Part shown: positions 45,418-53,283 of the stretch, one piece after another
Numbering within the stretch: position 1 is the stretch's first letter
How the letters are laid out: each line of letters opens with the position of its first letter
DNA from: UBA12202 sp049595035
GTDB lineage: Bacteria; Pseudomonadota; Alphaproteobacteria; Puniceispirillales; UBA1172
Assembly: GCA_049595035.1 (NCBI GenBank)
Contig: JBMYKD010000009.1
Coordinates: forward strand, 4,203-68,202
Length of the DNA stretch: 64,000 nt
Reading direction: 5' to 3'
Position numbers and translations under genes: made by a program
The notes under the pieces: generated by a model
The model's database searches: none
The model's input: the letters and a program-made list of their open reading frames with translations, nothing else
What the model was told of the DNA's origin: nothing

Positions 45418-46296
45418 TCAGGCAATTTCCATATTGATTAGCCACATATAAACCATACTGATGAATTCTGGTATATGCACCACATAATATAGAACGAAAA
45501 CCGATATCAGAAAAAGACTCATCATATATCCGCCAGCATTCATTGGTAACTGGATGATGATATAACCAAGGCCAATCCCAATAAGCACAAATACCCCAAT
45601 GGTAAGCAGATAACCCGTAAAGAGCTGTATGGTGTTGCCTTTGGTCAGGGCTAGTGCTGCTTTAAAACGGAATGTATGTTTATTGACGGCAATAGCAGGA
45701 AAAATCACGATAAACCGGATACAGAATATCAGCCACGCAATGATAGCGATAACGGTCAGAATATTTATGATGCCGCCAAATGTGCCGCCATAATCCAGAC
45801 TCCCCCCCATCAATATCAATCCGGAAATGGGAATAATAATGATCAACCCAAGCAGAATATCAATCAACATAGCTGTAACAAAACGGCTATCAAAGCGAAT
45901 ATCGGGTGTGGAATGCGTGATTGTTTTTTCCATCCAGACAACAGCCACCCACATCAGCAGAAAGGAAGATATGATAAGAAACAGGATAGTGAATAATAAA
46001 TGCCCGGCAAACATATGAAGCCCATGGTGATAAAACATGCTATCTGGTATGTTGTTATGCATATAACTCGGTAGATTATTATACATATAGCCCGGTAGGT
46101 TGTTAAACATATGGCCATATGGAAAACCAGCCATATATTTATTATGAAATGAAAATCTTATGATCTCAAACCATGTAAAATGGGCGGTAATCATCACTGG
46201 TATCAGGATAAACCAGAAATGTTTTATCGACTGAATAAGAAGGTGGAAAGATTTACTAAAATTGCTGAAAACAATAGAGAATATAGGAAGTGTCAT
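45418..46296 (-). CDS. Multi-span membrane protein with an internal NNLP repeat
   Basis: I do not recognise this 292-residue protein. It has about six membrane segments, an N-terminal one (FWFILIPVMITAHFTWF), and others such as LLFTILFLIISSFLLMWVAVVW. The second half has the pattern of DUF975-like or GlpQ-membrane-domain-like proteins (ALALTKGNTIQLFTGYLLTIGVFVLIG). Between the first two segments, a loop repeats the unit N-N-L/I-P-x-Y/S-M three times (near residues 64-90), encoded by a 24-bp DNA repeat. It is flanked by ynjD and a small membrane-anchored protein. Confidence 0.65.
   Translation of the reverse strand: MTLPIFSIVFSNFSKSFHLLIQSIKHFWFILIPVMITAHFTWFEIIRFSFHNKYMAGFPYGHMFNNLPGYMYNNLPSYMHNNIPDSMFYHHGLHMFAGHLLFTILFLIISSFLLMWVAVVWMEKTITHSTPDIRFDSRFVTAMLIDILLGLIIIIPISGLILMGGSLDYGGTFGGIINILTVIAIIAWLIFCIRFIVIFPAIAVNKHTFRFKAALALTKGNTIQLFTGYLLTIGVFVLIGIGLGYIIIQLPMNAGGYMMSLFLISVFVLYYVVHIPEFISMVYMWLINMEIA
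46046..46117. repeat. 24-bp tandem repeat within the membrane protein gene
   Basis: Three adjacent 24-bp units start with GGTATGTTGTTA, GGTAGATTATTA and GGTAGGTTGTTA; each encodes eight residues containing M-x-N-N-L/I-P. The units differ at several bases, so the expansion is not very recent. Confidence 0.75.
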
Positions 46297-46442
46297 GACG
46301 CGTATTCCATGAGTTTTTTAATGTTGAAAACACATACTCAAACACAACACACTAGTCCGATAGATAACACAGAGATATTCATCAGGCAAATTTACTTATC
46401 ATCAGGAAAAGAATAACAATTCTTATTCTGGCAAAAGACAGC

Positions 46443-46850
46443 CTAGTTGAATTGTTCGTTAAGGGCATCCATCGTGGATTTCAGCCTAGGTGAGGTAGTA
46501 CAATCGGCAATCATTTTCATTGGCATATCATCGCTGATTTTTTGCGGAATATCACTATATTCAAATCCCGGATAATCACGACTGACCGCCAGCACTAGCT
46601 GGGTTTTACGAGGAACCCGTATAGTGGCTTTACCATCATGAAAACGGAAACTACGGCTTGTATTTACGGCGTTTACAACAAAAACCTTATCATCAAATGA
46701 ACATCTATTTTCCAGTTCAATGTGAACGGTGACAATTTCATCAGGGTCAGCAAAGCCGATATGCTGATAAATCACCGGAGCAAGAAAATAGAGCCCCGAT
46801 ATCAGCCCTGCTATGATCAATAAAGCTAAAATATTTTCACGCATTGTCAC
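46443..46850 (-). CDS. Small membrane-anchored protein of unknown function
   Basis: I do not recognise this 135-residue protein. One N-terminal helix (LALLIIAGLISGLYFLAPVIY) anchors a short, probably periplasmic domain that looks beta-rich (VTVHIELENRCSFDDKVFVV, SFRFHDGKATIRVPRKTQLVLAVSRDYPGF). Two cysteines (in ENRCSF and ADCTTS) could form a disulfide. The hydrophobic start fits a signal anchor. It is divergent from the DUF2805 gene. Confidence 0.6.
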   Translation of the reverse strand: MTMRENILALLIIAGLISGLYFLAPVIYQHIGFADPDEIVTVHIELENRCSFDDKVFVVNAVNTSRSFRFHDGKATIRVPRKTQLVLAVSRDYPGFEYSDIPQKISDDMPMKMIADCTTSPRLKSTMDALNEQFN

Positions 46851-46976
46851 TCAACTAAATGCTAAAACGACTTATATATATTCTACAAAGCATTAACTAA
46901 ATTAAATATATTTATTTAACATATGACAATATTCTAGCATAGCGTTACAGAATATTTTCATGATCTGAGATATAGC

Positions 46977-47180
46977 ATGCCAAATAAAATCGAAGATACA
47001 GATGAAATTATTGAAATGGCCTTATCTGACCATACCACATTTAAACAGATAGAAAACCTGTATGGATTAAAGGAAAAACAGGTCAAACAGTTAATGCGAA
47101 AACATCTAAAGCGCGGCAGTTATGAAGCATGGCGAAGGCGCGTGCGCGCATTTTCGGATAGGCGTGAGCATTATAAATAA
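46977..47180 (+). CDS. TIGR03643/DUF2805 family protein
   Basis: A 67-residue basic protein with the family pattern: IIEMALSDHTTFKQIENLYGLKEKQVKQLMRKHLKRGSYEAWRRRV, a helix-turn-helix-like region. Function unknown, but the fold suggests nucleic-acid binding. A 126-bp AT-rich gap precedes it and no clear ribosome site is seen (the ATG follows 'atatagc'). It is the last gene before the tRNA fragment. Confidence 0.75.
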   Translation: MPNKIEDTDEIIEMALSDHTTFKQIENLYGLKEKQVKQLMRKHLKRGSYEAWRRRVRAFSDRREHYK

Positions 47181-47181
47181 A

Positions 47182-47231
47182 TGGCGACTCCGGCAGGATT
47201 CGAACCTGCAACCTGCTAATTGCACATCAGC
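47182..47231 (-). pseudogene. 3' fragment of a tRNA, probable integration (att) site
   Basis: On the minus strand, 47182-47184 gives CCA, 47185 a G discriminator, 47186-47192 the 3' acceptor strand CGGAGTC, and 47193-47209 a perfect T-arm (GCAGG-TTCGAAT-CCTGC). Then come a 5-nt variable loop and an anticodon-like arm (GCTGA-TGTGCAA-TTAGC). There is no D-arm, and no GACTCCG 5' acceptor strand follows. The loop has G where U33 is expected. So it is a partial or decayed tRNA, as is typical of the duplicated att site that an integrating element leaves when it inserts in a tRNA 3' end. Confidence 0.6.
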
Positions 47232-47771
47232 TTCTCAATTTTGACTCTGAATAAGGTCAGCTGATGATAACTGACCGCTGAATGACGCCCACAACTTGTA
47301 GATTTAAGAAGACTAGATTTAGAATCTGAGGCCAGATAGGGTGAGAGGATGAAGATTACTTTTTAATTTATATTCCAATTATTATTATGCTTTTTCTTTT
47401 GCTCATCGAATGTGCTTGCAGAAGAAATAGGATTTATGTGGGAAGACAACATCCAAAAACGTATTGTGCCAATTATCCCTTTTGGTTTAAGTCCTGAAAC
47501 TGCAATATACATTTAAAATCACCACACCTCGCAGACATTGCATAATGCCTACAAATCACTGTGTGAGTCCATAATGTGATGTGGAAAGTAATGCCGGCGG
47601 AGAGGTTTAGTTTCTATGTACAGCACCAATGCTCCACCTGTTGTAGGCAATATCAATAAATTATAGGTATGTGCTTCACTGTCAACAGGCACGAATATTT
47701 TATCATGTGTAAATCAGCTCAGTGCTTGACTCATCCTTTCAGCCTCGTATAAGCATCCTCACTTTCACAAA
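47232..47771. other. Intergenic stretch with decayed coding remnants
   Basis: The 540 bp between the tRNA fragment and dmdA hold no intact gene. Two stretches read like protein but lack a start and have no ribosome site. On the + strand, 47367-47516 encodes a signal-like hydrophobic run followed by AEEIGFMWEDNIQKR and PFGLSPETAIYI. On the minus strand, 47549-47713 encodes FVPVDSEAHTYNLLILPTTGG and ends LRRHYFPHH. I do not recognise either. They fit decay debris at an island edge. Promoters were not evident. Confidence 0.45.
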
Positions 47772-48887
47772 TTAAAATGGTAAATCAGATACCAGCCCTC
47801 GACGCGAATAGCCGTCAGGTGTATGCACCACAATTGGCGTCCCCACCTGCCAATGTGATTTAGGTATCATGGAAATACCGATATTAGATTGCAGACGCGG
47901 TGAATAAATCCCCGATGTAATTTGTCCAATATTGACACCATCCAGGGTGGTGACAGGAAATGGCTTGCCGCAAGGTGGGGCTTTATCACCATCAAATGTT
48001 ACCCCTCTAAGTTGCTGGTGATGGCCATCATGAGCAATTTTCTGGAGCGCGGCCTTACCAAAATAATCTATATCATCACCAAGATAGCAAAATGACTCAA
48101 AGCCACATTCAAAGGGGTTGTTGTCACGGGTAAATTCATTTCCCCAAGAGAATAATCCCCCTTCGATACGCTCAATCAAATTGGGACAACCAGGCTTAAT
48201 CTGATAATCTTTGCCAGCCTTCCAGATCAAATCCCATAATTTATCCCCAAGATACCAGCCCTTGAGATAAATCTCAAAACCGCCTTGTTTACAATATCCC
48301 GAACGGGCAATGATTTGCGGAGTCCCTAGAACATCAAATGTATCAAAGTGAAAATATTTAAGATCGCGTATAGTATCTCCAAAGAGATCACTCATCAGCT
48401 CCACCGCTTTCGGGCCCTGGATCGCAAGAGGGTAAACATCAGGTTCATCAATACTCACATCAAGCCCTAATCCTAATGCCAGACCCTTCGCCCAAAGCAG
48501 AATATCTGCATCCGCAATCGACATCCAAAAATGATTTTCAGCCAGTTTCAGTAAAATGGGATCATTGAGCATACAGGCATTTTCATCAATCAAGGGAATA
48601 TACATCCCCTGCCCAACATGTGCTTTCCGCAAATCGCGGGGCGTCATTAACTGAACCAAACGCGCCGCATCAGGGCCTTTTATTTCGACTTGCCTCTGGC
48701 ATCCAACATCCCAAATCTGGACATGCTCACGCAGGTGCCAGTAATCTTCTTCGACAGTAGCGGCAAAGGCTTTGGGGAGAAGCATATGATTAACAACACT
48801 AAAGCCTCTCACTCCATGAATTTCTACCTTGTCAGTATATGGTGTTCGCCTGATCCGGCGCGACATATTCAAACCTGTTTCTGACAT
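47772..48887 (-). CDS. dmdA: DmdA-type dimethylsulfoniopropionate demethylase
   Basis: A 371-residue GcvT-fold protein. DmdA moves one methyl group from DMSP to tetrahydrofolate, giving methylmercaptopropionate. DmdA-type blocks recalled from the SAR11 enzyme (about 369 residues) are clear: SRRIRRTPYTDKVE, VNHMLLPKAF, DYWHLREHVQIWDV, LVQLMTPRDL, ARSGYCKQGGFEIY, GCPNLIERIE and NPFECG. GcvT and sarcosine-oxidase relatives lack these. The start at 48887 has GGGGGAAG upstream. It is the last gene of a minus-strand operon with the HIUase-like, ThDP and FMN genes. No dmdBCD genes are in the window, and orthology to DmdA was not tested by alignment. Confidence 0.82.
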   Translation of the reverse strand: MSETGLNMSRRIRRTPYTDKVEIHGVRGFSVVNHMLLPKAFAATVEEDYWHLREHVQIWDVGCQRQVEIKGPDAARLVQLMTPRDLRKAHVGQGMYIPLIDENACMLNDPILLKLAENHFWMSIADADILLWAKGLALGLGLDVSIDEPDVYPLAIQGPKAVELMSDLFGDTIRDLKYFHFDTFDVLGTPQIIARSGYCKQGGFEIYLKGWYLGDKLWDLIWKAGKDYQIKPGCPNLIERIEGGLFSWGNEFTRDNNPFECGFESFCYLGDDIDYFGKAALQKIAHDGHHQQLRGVTFDGDKAPPCGKPFPVTTLDGVNIGQITSGIYSPRLQSNIGISMIPKSHWQVGTPIVVHTPDGYSRRGLVSDLPF

Positions 48888-48910
48888 GTTTTCTTCCCCC
48901 CGAAAGATTC

Positions 48911-49258
48911 TTAGCTCGACCACCAACAGGAATAGCTGTTTGGTGACATGATAATTGGAATATGATATTTAGCATCAGCATCAGGCATAGCAAACCGAAT
49001 GACGATCTCATCAAGAATATGCATACCATTTTTTGGCATATCAAATTGATTAAAATAGGCGGCACTGGCAATAACCATTTCATAGCTACCGCCAATAACA
49101 GCATCAAATTCTTTTGAAAATCTGCCGCCGTTGTCACTTGTTTCGGTGAAAATGATCTGGCGGCTCGCATCATCTTTTATCAGAAACAAGCTAACACCGA
49201 CCTGACCCGCATGGGTGCCGTCAACGGCGTTCAGAAAATGTGATGAAAGAATGGCCAT
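48911..49258 (-). CDS. Transthyretin/5-hydroxyisourate hydrolase-like protein with altered tail
   Basis: This 115-residue protein has the HIUase/transthyretin fold: ILSSHFLNAVDGTHAG, then a central domain, and AKYHIPIIMSPNSYS. The catalytic residues of HIU hydrolase are His (near 9), Arg (near 47), His (near 98) and the C-terminal Tyr-Arg-Gly-Ser. His7, Arg46 and His99 are present here, but the tail reads Trp-Trp-Ser-Ser. No uricase or other urate genes are nearby. It sits between the ThDP enzyme (24 nt) and dmdA (23 nt) in the operon, so it probably acts on the operon's own pathway. That function is unknown. Confidence 0.82.
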   Translation of the reverse strand: MAILSSHFLNAVDGTHAGQVGVSLFLIKDDASRQIIFTETSDNGGRFSKEFDAVIGGSYEMVIASAAYFNQFDMPKNGMHILDEIVIRFAMPDADAKYHIPIIMSPNSYSCWWSS

Positions 49259-49282
49259 AATACCCCTTTCCCACGCTTATCT

Positions 49283-51025
49283 CTATTCAATAGAGGCTTT
49301 GTCGCGTTTTGACGTTGTTGCTAATACAATAGGGCTAATCACACCCTTCACCTTAACATTGACACAAGCGGTTTTACCACTGGCTATGGCTCTTTGAACA
49401 GCTGGGATGATATCTTCCCTTTTCTCGACAAGTTCACCATAACCGCCAAGCCCTTCAAACATGCTATGGAAAGGAATATCGCGAAAATCTGTTGCATAAT
49501 GAGTGCCACTCTCAAATAACCGTTCTTGCTGCTGCGATATGCAATCCAGCCCGCCATTATTATCAATAACAACAGTGATCGGGCGATTTTCTTGAAATGC
49601 CGCCTCAATCGACAATCCGCCGGAAAGGAAAGCCCCATCACCACTAATCAAGACAACATTTTTATCGGGATGAGTGTTCTTGGCTGATATCGCAAAAGAC
49701 ACCCCAACACCAAGCAAGCTAAACGTTCCTGGATGCAGGATACCGCCTAGTTTTTTGCCCTTGTATCCAGCAAGATTAATAGCGATTTCGGACCAGAAAT
49801 GAGTATTACCGCCATCAATGACGAGCCAGTCATCATCAGCCATGGCGTCTTGCACATCAAGCGCCAGTTGCAGCGGATGAATGCGACCCCCAAACGCCGC
49901 TTGAGCCGCGTCATGCTCAACATCTGCGATCATTTTATTGACCCATTCGCCGCGCTTTTCTCGGTTTAATTCATACCATTGTCGGTCAAGGGTAAAATCT
50001 GGATTATCGGCGTGATCAATCAGCGCTTGCAAAAATACCCCCGGATCACTCAACAGGGTATAATCGGCGGCACGATTAAACTCAATTTCTTGGTGTGAGC
50101 CATTGATACAGATCAGTTCTGTAGTATCAGGAAACAGTGGCGGATTACCAAAATTCATCTGATTATCAAGCCGCGCCCCAACCATTAGCACCAGATCAGA
50201 ATCATGAAAGGCATCAGCGGAGGGATGATATTGGTGAATATCTGCCAGCCCCATATAAGCCTCACATTCCTCACCTAATAATTTCTGGTGATAGGGAATA
50301 TTGAAAACAGGGATGCCGCATTTGCGTCCAGCCTGTTCCAGCAAGGCTTCTGATTTTGACCACCATACCCCGTGTCCGCCAATCAAAACAGGTTTTCGGG
50401 CAGTATTCAGCTTGCTCAGGATATAGCTTAAGCGTTGCGGTTCAGGCCATGCCCTTGCCGGTGCTGGCGGGCTAATATCAAAAGGTCGCTCTTGGCGGCC
50501 AGCATCTTCGGCAAACGACGAAAACATAATATCAACAGGCAGGCTGAGATGTACGGCCCCTGGATAGCCATTAGTGGCAATTTTATAAGCGCGATCAACA
50601 AACTCATTAATGCGCTCACCATCGGTAATGCTAGCGCTGTATTTGGTCAATGGCGCGGAAATGGCAACATCGTCAATTTCCTTAAAGCCGCCTGCCCCTT
50701 GCCGCTTGAGTGTGCTTGAACCTGTTACAAAAATGACAGGTGAGCGTTCTCCCCACGCTTCCATCATGGATGGCACGGCATTGGCAAAGCCTTCTGGCCC
50801 AACTAGACAGACAGCAGGTTTTCTGGTGATGCGCGTATGGCCATCAGCCAGATGCCCAGCTATTTGCTCATGCGGGCAGTTGATCACTTTCATCTGACAT
50901 TCCATGAAACCTTCCAGCGCAGGATTACAAAATCCGCCAGATAAGGTAAAGACATGATCTATGCCTTTTTCTTGTAATGCTCTTGCCAACAAAGCCCCGC
51001 CACGAATTTTTTTTATATCATTCAT
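49283..51025 (-). CDS. ThDP-dependent 2-oxoacid decarboxylase/lyase, acetolactate synthase-like
   Basis: A 580-residue enzyme of the acetolactate synthase/benzoylformate decarboxylase superfamily. The N-terminal Pyr domain has the catalytic Glu in NCPHEQIAGHLADGHTR (residue near 54), and the C-terminal PP domain has the ThDP motif SGDGAFLSGG...DNNGG. The start at 51025 has AGGAGT upstream, and its ATG overlaps the stop of the FMN dehydrogenase gene (ATGA), so the two are coupled. This coupling matches the mandelate pathway, in which an FMN mandelate dehydrogenase is followed by benzoylformate decarboxylase. Acetolactate synthase is unlikely without a small subunit. The substrate is unknown. 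Confidence 0.85.
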   Translation of the reverse strand: MNDIKKIRGGALLARALQEKGIDHVFTLSGGFCNPALEGFMECQMKVINCPHEQIAGHLADGHTRITRKPAVCLVGPEGFANAVPSMMEAWGERSPVIFVTGSSTLKRQGAGGFKEIDDVAISAPLTKYSASITDGERINEFVDRAYKIATNGYPGAVHLSLPVDIMFSSFAEDAGRQERPFDISPPAPARAWPEPQRLSYILSKLNTARKPVLIGGHGVWWSKSEALLEQAGRKCGIPVFNIPYHQKLLGEECEAYMGLADIHQYHPSADAFHDSDLVLMVGARLDNQMNFGNPPLFPDTTELICINGSHQEIEFNRAADYTLLSDPGVFLQALIDHADNPDFTLDRQWYELNREKRGEWVNKMIADVEHDAAQAAFGGRIHPLQLALDVQDAMADDDWLVIDGGNTHFWSEIAINLAGYKGKKLGGILHPGTFSLLGVGVSFAISAKNTHPDKNVVLISGDGAFLSGGLSIEAAFQENRPITVVIDNNGGLDCISQQQERLFESGTHYATDFRDIPFHSMFEGLGGYGELVEKREDIIPAVQRAIASGKTACVNVKVKGVISPIVLATTSKRDKASIE

Positions 51026-52200
51026 TCTGCAACACTCCTTTGCATATCTTGGCTCGATAGATATCCATGTGAACTCGCCAAACAATATTCATCAATATCA
51101 CTGACTTGAGTCTGGCCAATTAATCCCATAACTGCGCTGGCTTCATCGCTAATCACATCCAGAACATTAGATAGCCCTGTTGCGCCACCAGCACCAAGAC
51201 CAAACATCACCGATCGCCCCAGCATGACAAAATCAGCACCTAAGGCAATCGCCTTGATAATATGCTCACCACTGCGGATACCGCTATCAAAAATCAACGG
51301 CATGTCATGACCAACCGCCTGCCTTATCTGGGTCAGGGAATGAATAGATACTGGCGCTGCGTTGAGCTGTCTTCCACCATGATTAGACACATATATGGCA
51401 TCTGCGCCCATCGCCTTAATTCGGATCGCGTCTTCTGGGCACTGGACGCCCTTGATAATTAATTTGCCACGCCATTTATCACGCAATTTAGATAAAAATC
51501 CCCAATCGGCGGCATCACGACTGGCTTTGCGGATGAATTTGGTGTTCTGGCTTGAGGTAGCATAATTCATCGGCTTGGGTAATCCATTGCGGATACTGTA
51601 CGCAAGTGTCGCCAACGTCCAACGCGGATGTGAGGCAAAATCCCAAATCTGCGATGGCCCCCAGCGCATTGGCATAGCAAAGCCATTTCTTAGATCACGC
51701 GCCCGCACCGAAGGGATCGGCACATCAACAGTAAAAATTAAGGTGCTGTAATTGGCGGCCTCAGCACGGCTGATCAATTCATCAACAAAATCAGCAGATT
51801 GGTCGGCATAGAGCTGAAACCACGCATAGCCATCCGCATCCGCAATTATTTGCTCAAGCGTCGAGGAAGATGCTGTTGACACACATAAGGGTATGCGCCG
51901 CACCGAAGCTTCTTTGGCCATGAACTTATCAGCCCCCGGCCAAGCCAGGTTGGTCATCCCCATCGGCGCAAAGCCAAACGGATAATCCGCTTCCAATCCA
52001 AGGATTTGGCAAGACAGGGATCGCTTTGAAATATTCCTAAGAACCCTCGGCATCAGACGAACTTCGTTCAGAGCTTGGCTATTTTTGTCATGCAGGCTTT
52101 CATCACCAGATGCGCCGGCAATAAAATCATAAAGTATTTTTGGCAATCTGGTCTTGGCGCGCCGTTGTGCGTCATCAATGGTATATATTTGCTTGGGCAC
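51022..52200 (-). CDS. FMN-dependent alpha-hydroxyacid dehydrogenase
   Basis: A 392-residue TIM-barrel flavoprotein of the lactate/mandelate/glycolate oxidase family. It starts with TIDDAQRRAKTRLPKILYDFIAGASGDE and carries FAPMGMTNLAWPGAD, the catalytic His in YVSNHGGRQLN, and the FMN phosphate loop FDSGIRSGEHIIKAIALGADFVMLGR. It would oxidise a 2-hydroxy acid to a 2-oxo acid, the substrate of the ThDP enzyme encoded next with a 4-nt overlap. The divergent LysR gene, 113 bp upstream, probably controls this operon. Confidence 0.92.
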   Translation of the reverse strand: MPKQIYTIDDAQRRAKTRLPKILYDFIAGASGDESLHDKNSQALNEVRLMPRVLRNISKRSLSCQILGLEADYPFGFAPMGMTNLAWPGADKFMAKEASVRRIPLCVSTASSSTLEQIIADADGYAWFQLYADQSADFVDELISRAEAANYSTLIFTVDVPIPSVRARDLRNGFAMPMRWGPSQIWDFASHPRWTLATLAYSIRNGLPKPMNYATSSQNTKFIRKASRDAADWGFLSKLRDKWRGKLIIKGVQCPEDAIRIKAMGADAIYVSNHGGRQLNAAPVSIHSLTQIRQAVGHDMPLIFDSGIRSGEHIIKAIALGADFVMLGRSVMFGLGAGGATGLSNVLDVISDEASAVMGLIGQTQVSDIDEYCLASSHGYLSSQDMQRSVAE

Positions 52201-52313
52201 GGAGCTATTCCTGATAATGAAATGAAAAACTTACAGATTAAAAAATCATAGAACAAATATAATTATTGGATACATTGATCAAGAAAAGGTATAGTTTTCG
52301 TCAAGGAGATAAT

Positions 52314-53231
52314 ATGTTTAATTTTCGCCAACTCAAAGCCTTTGATACCGTCATGCGTCTTGGCACAGTCACTGCGGCGGCAAAGGCATTGAATGTATCT
52401 CAGCCTAGCATTACCAGATTGATACATGAGCTTGAAACTACGCTTGGATTTTCATTATTCATCCGACAAGGCAGAGGCATTATTTCAACGATTGAAGCAC
52501 GGCGGTTTCATCAAGCCGTGGAAAGTGCCTTTATTAATATTGAAAAACTGGATGAACTGGCCGCGTCTATTCGCAAAAAGACGGTTGGCAAGGTTTCGGT
52601 CGGTGTTATTCCAACCGTTTCCTTGACATTACTGCCAAAAGTGTTGGGGAAAAGCAGCAAGGCCGAGGGGCAAAACCATATTGAGGTGCATGTTCGCAAT
52701 ACTCCGGCAATCGTTGATGCCATACAGTTGCAACAATTTGATCTTGGGATTGTATCACGGTCTCCGCCCTATGAAGGCGTTCATATTCTCTATCAGGCAT
52801 CGGTCAATTATGTGGCCCTGATCCCTGAACATCACGCTTTGGCAGAACCTGACAAATGCCTCGATCTGGAAAAAGCCGCAGCAACGGAGGAGTTCATCAC
52901 ATTTGGGAATGTATATCCTCTGGATATGTACGGCATGGCGCCAAGACTAGCAGAACAGTTACAGAAAAACGCCCGATATAGTATCGCCAATTTGCTTGCT
53001 GCCGCCAGCTTGGTCAAGGAAACAGGTATTCCAGCCATACTAGATCCTTTTTCGGCGCAGATGATGGCGGAAAAAGGCGGCGTTGTTATCAGGCCGCTTT
53101 TGCAGAGTTTGAATTATCATATTGCAATCATTACGCGCGGATTGGATACCATGACGCGGGAGACCAGAATGTTGACAGACCTGCTTATCAATGGCTTTCA
53201 AAACGATTCTATCATCAAGTCGCATCGCTAA
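52314..53231 (+). CDS. LysR family transcriptional regulator
   Basis: A 305-residue LysR-type regulator: the N-terminal winged helix (FRQLKAFDTVMRLGTVTAAAKALNVSQPSITRLIHELE) is standard, followed by the effector-binding domain (KVSVGVIPTVSLTLLPKVL). GGAGAT lies 6 nt before the ATG at 52314. It is divergent from the FMN dehydrogenase operon, with a 113-bp gap, so it is the likely regulator of that operon. Its effector is unknown; a pathway 2-hydroxy or 2-oxo acid would be typical. Confidence 0.93.
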   Translation: MFNFRQLKAFDTVMRLGTVTAAAKALNVSQPSITRLIHELETTLGFSLFIRQGRGIISTIEARRFHQAVESAFINIEKLDELAASIRKKTVGKVSVGVIPTVSLTLLPKVLGKSSKAEGQNHIEVHVRNTPAIVDAIQLQQFDLGIVSRSPPYEGVHILYQASVNYVALIPEHHALAEPDKCLDLEKAAATEEFITFGNVYPLDMYGMAPRLAEQLQKNARYSIANLLAAASLVKETGIPAILDPFSAQMMAEKGGVVIRPLLQSLNYHIAIITRGLDTMTRETRMLTDLLINGFQNDSIIKSHR

Positions 53232-53283
53232 TTCCTGACCGATATTCAGCCGCAATACCGATCACATGCAATCAAATGCGCTG

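Noticed and set aside
46180..46416. + strand open frame of 78 codons upstream of the NNLP membrane protein
   Set aside because: It lies mostly inside the minus-strand gene and has no motif or ribosome site.
52201..52313. Specific LysR-box in the LysR/FMN dehydrogenase gap
   Set aside because: T-N11-A matches occur by chance in AT-rich DNA and no strong palindrome stood out, so none is annotated.
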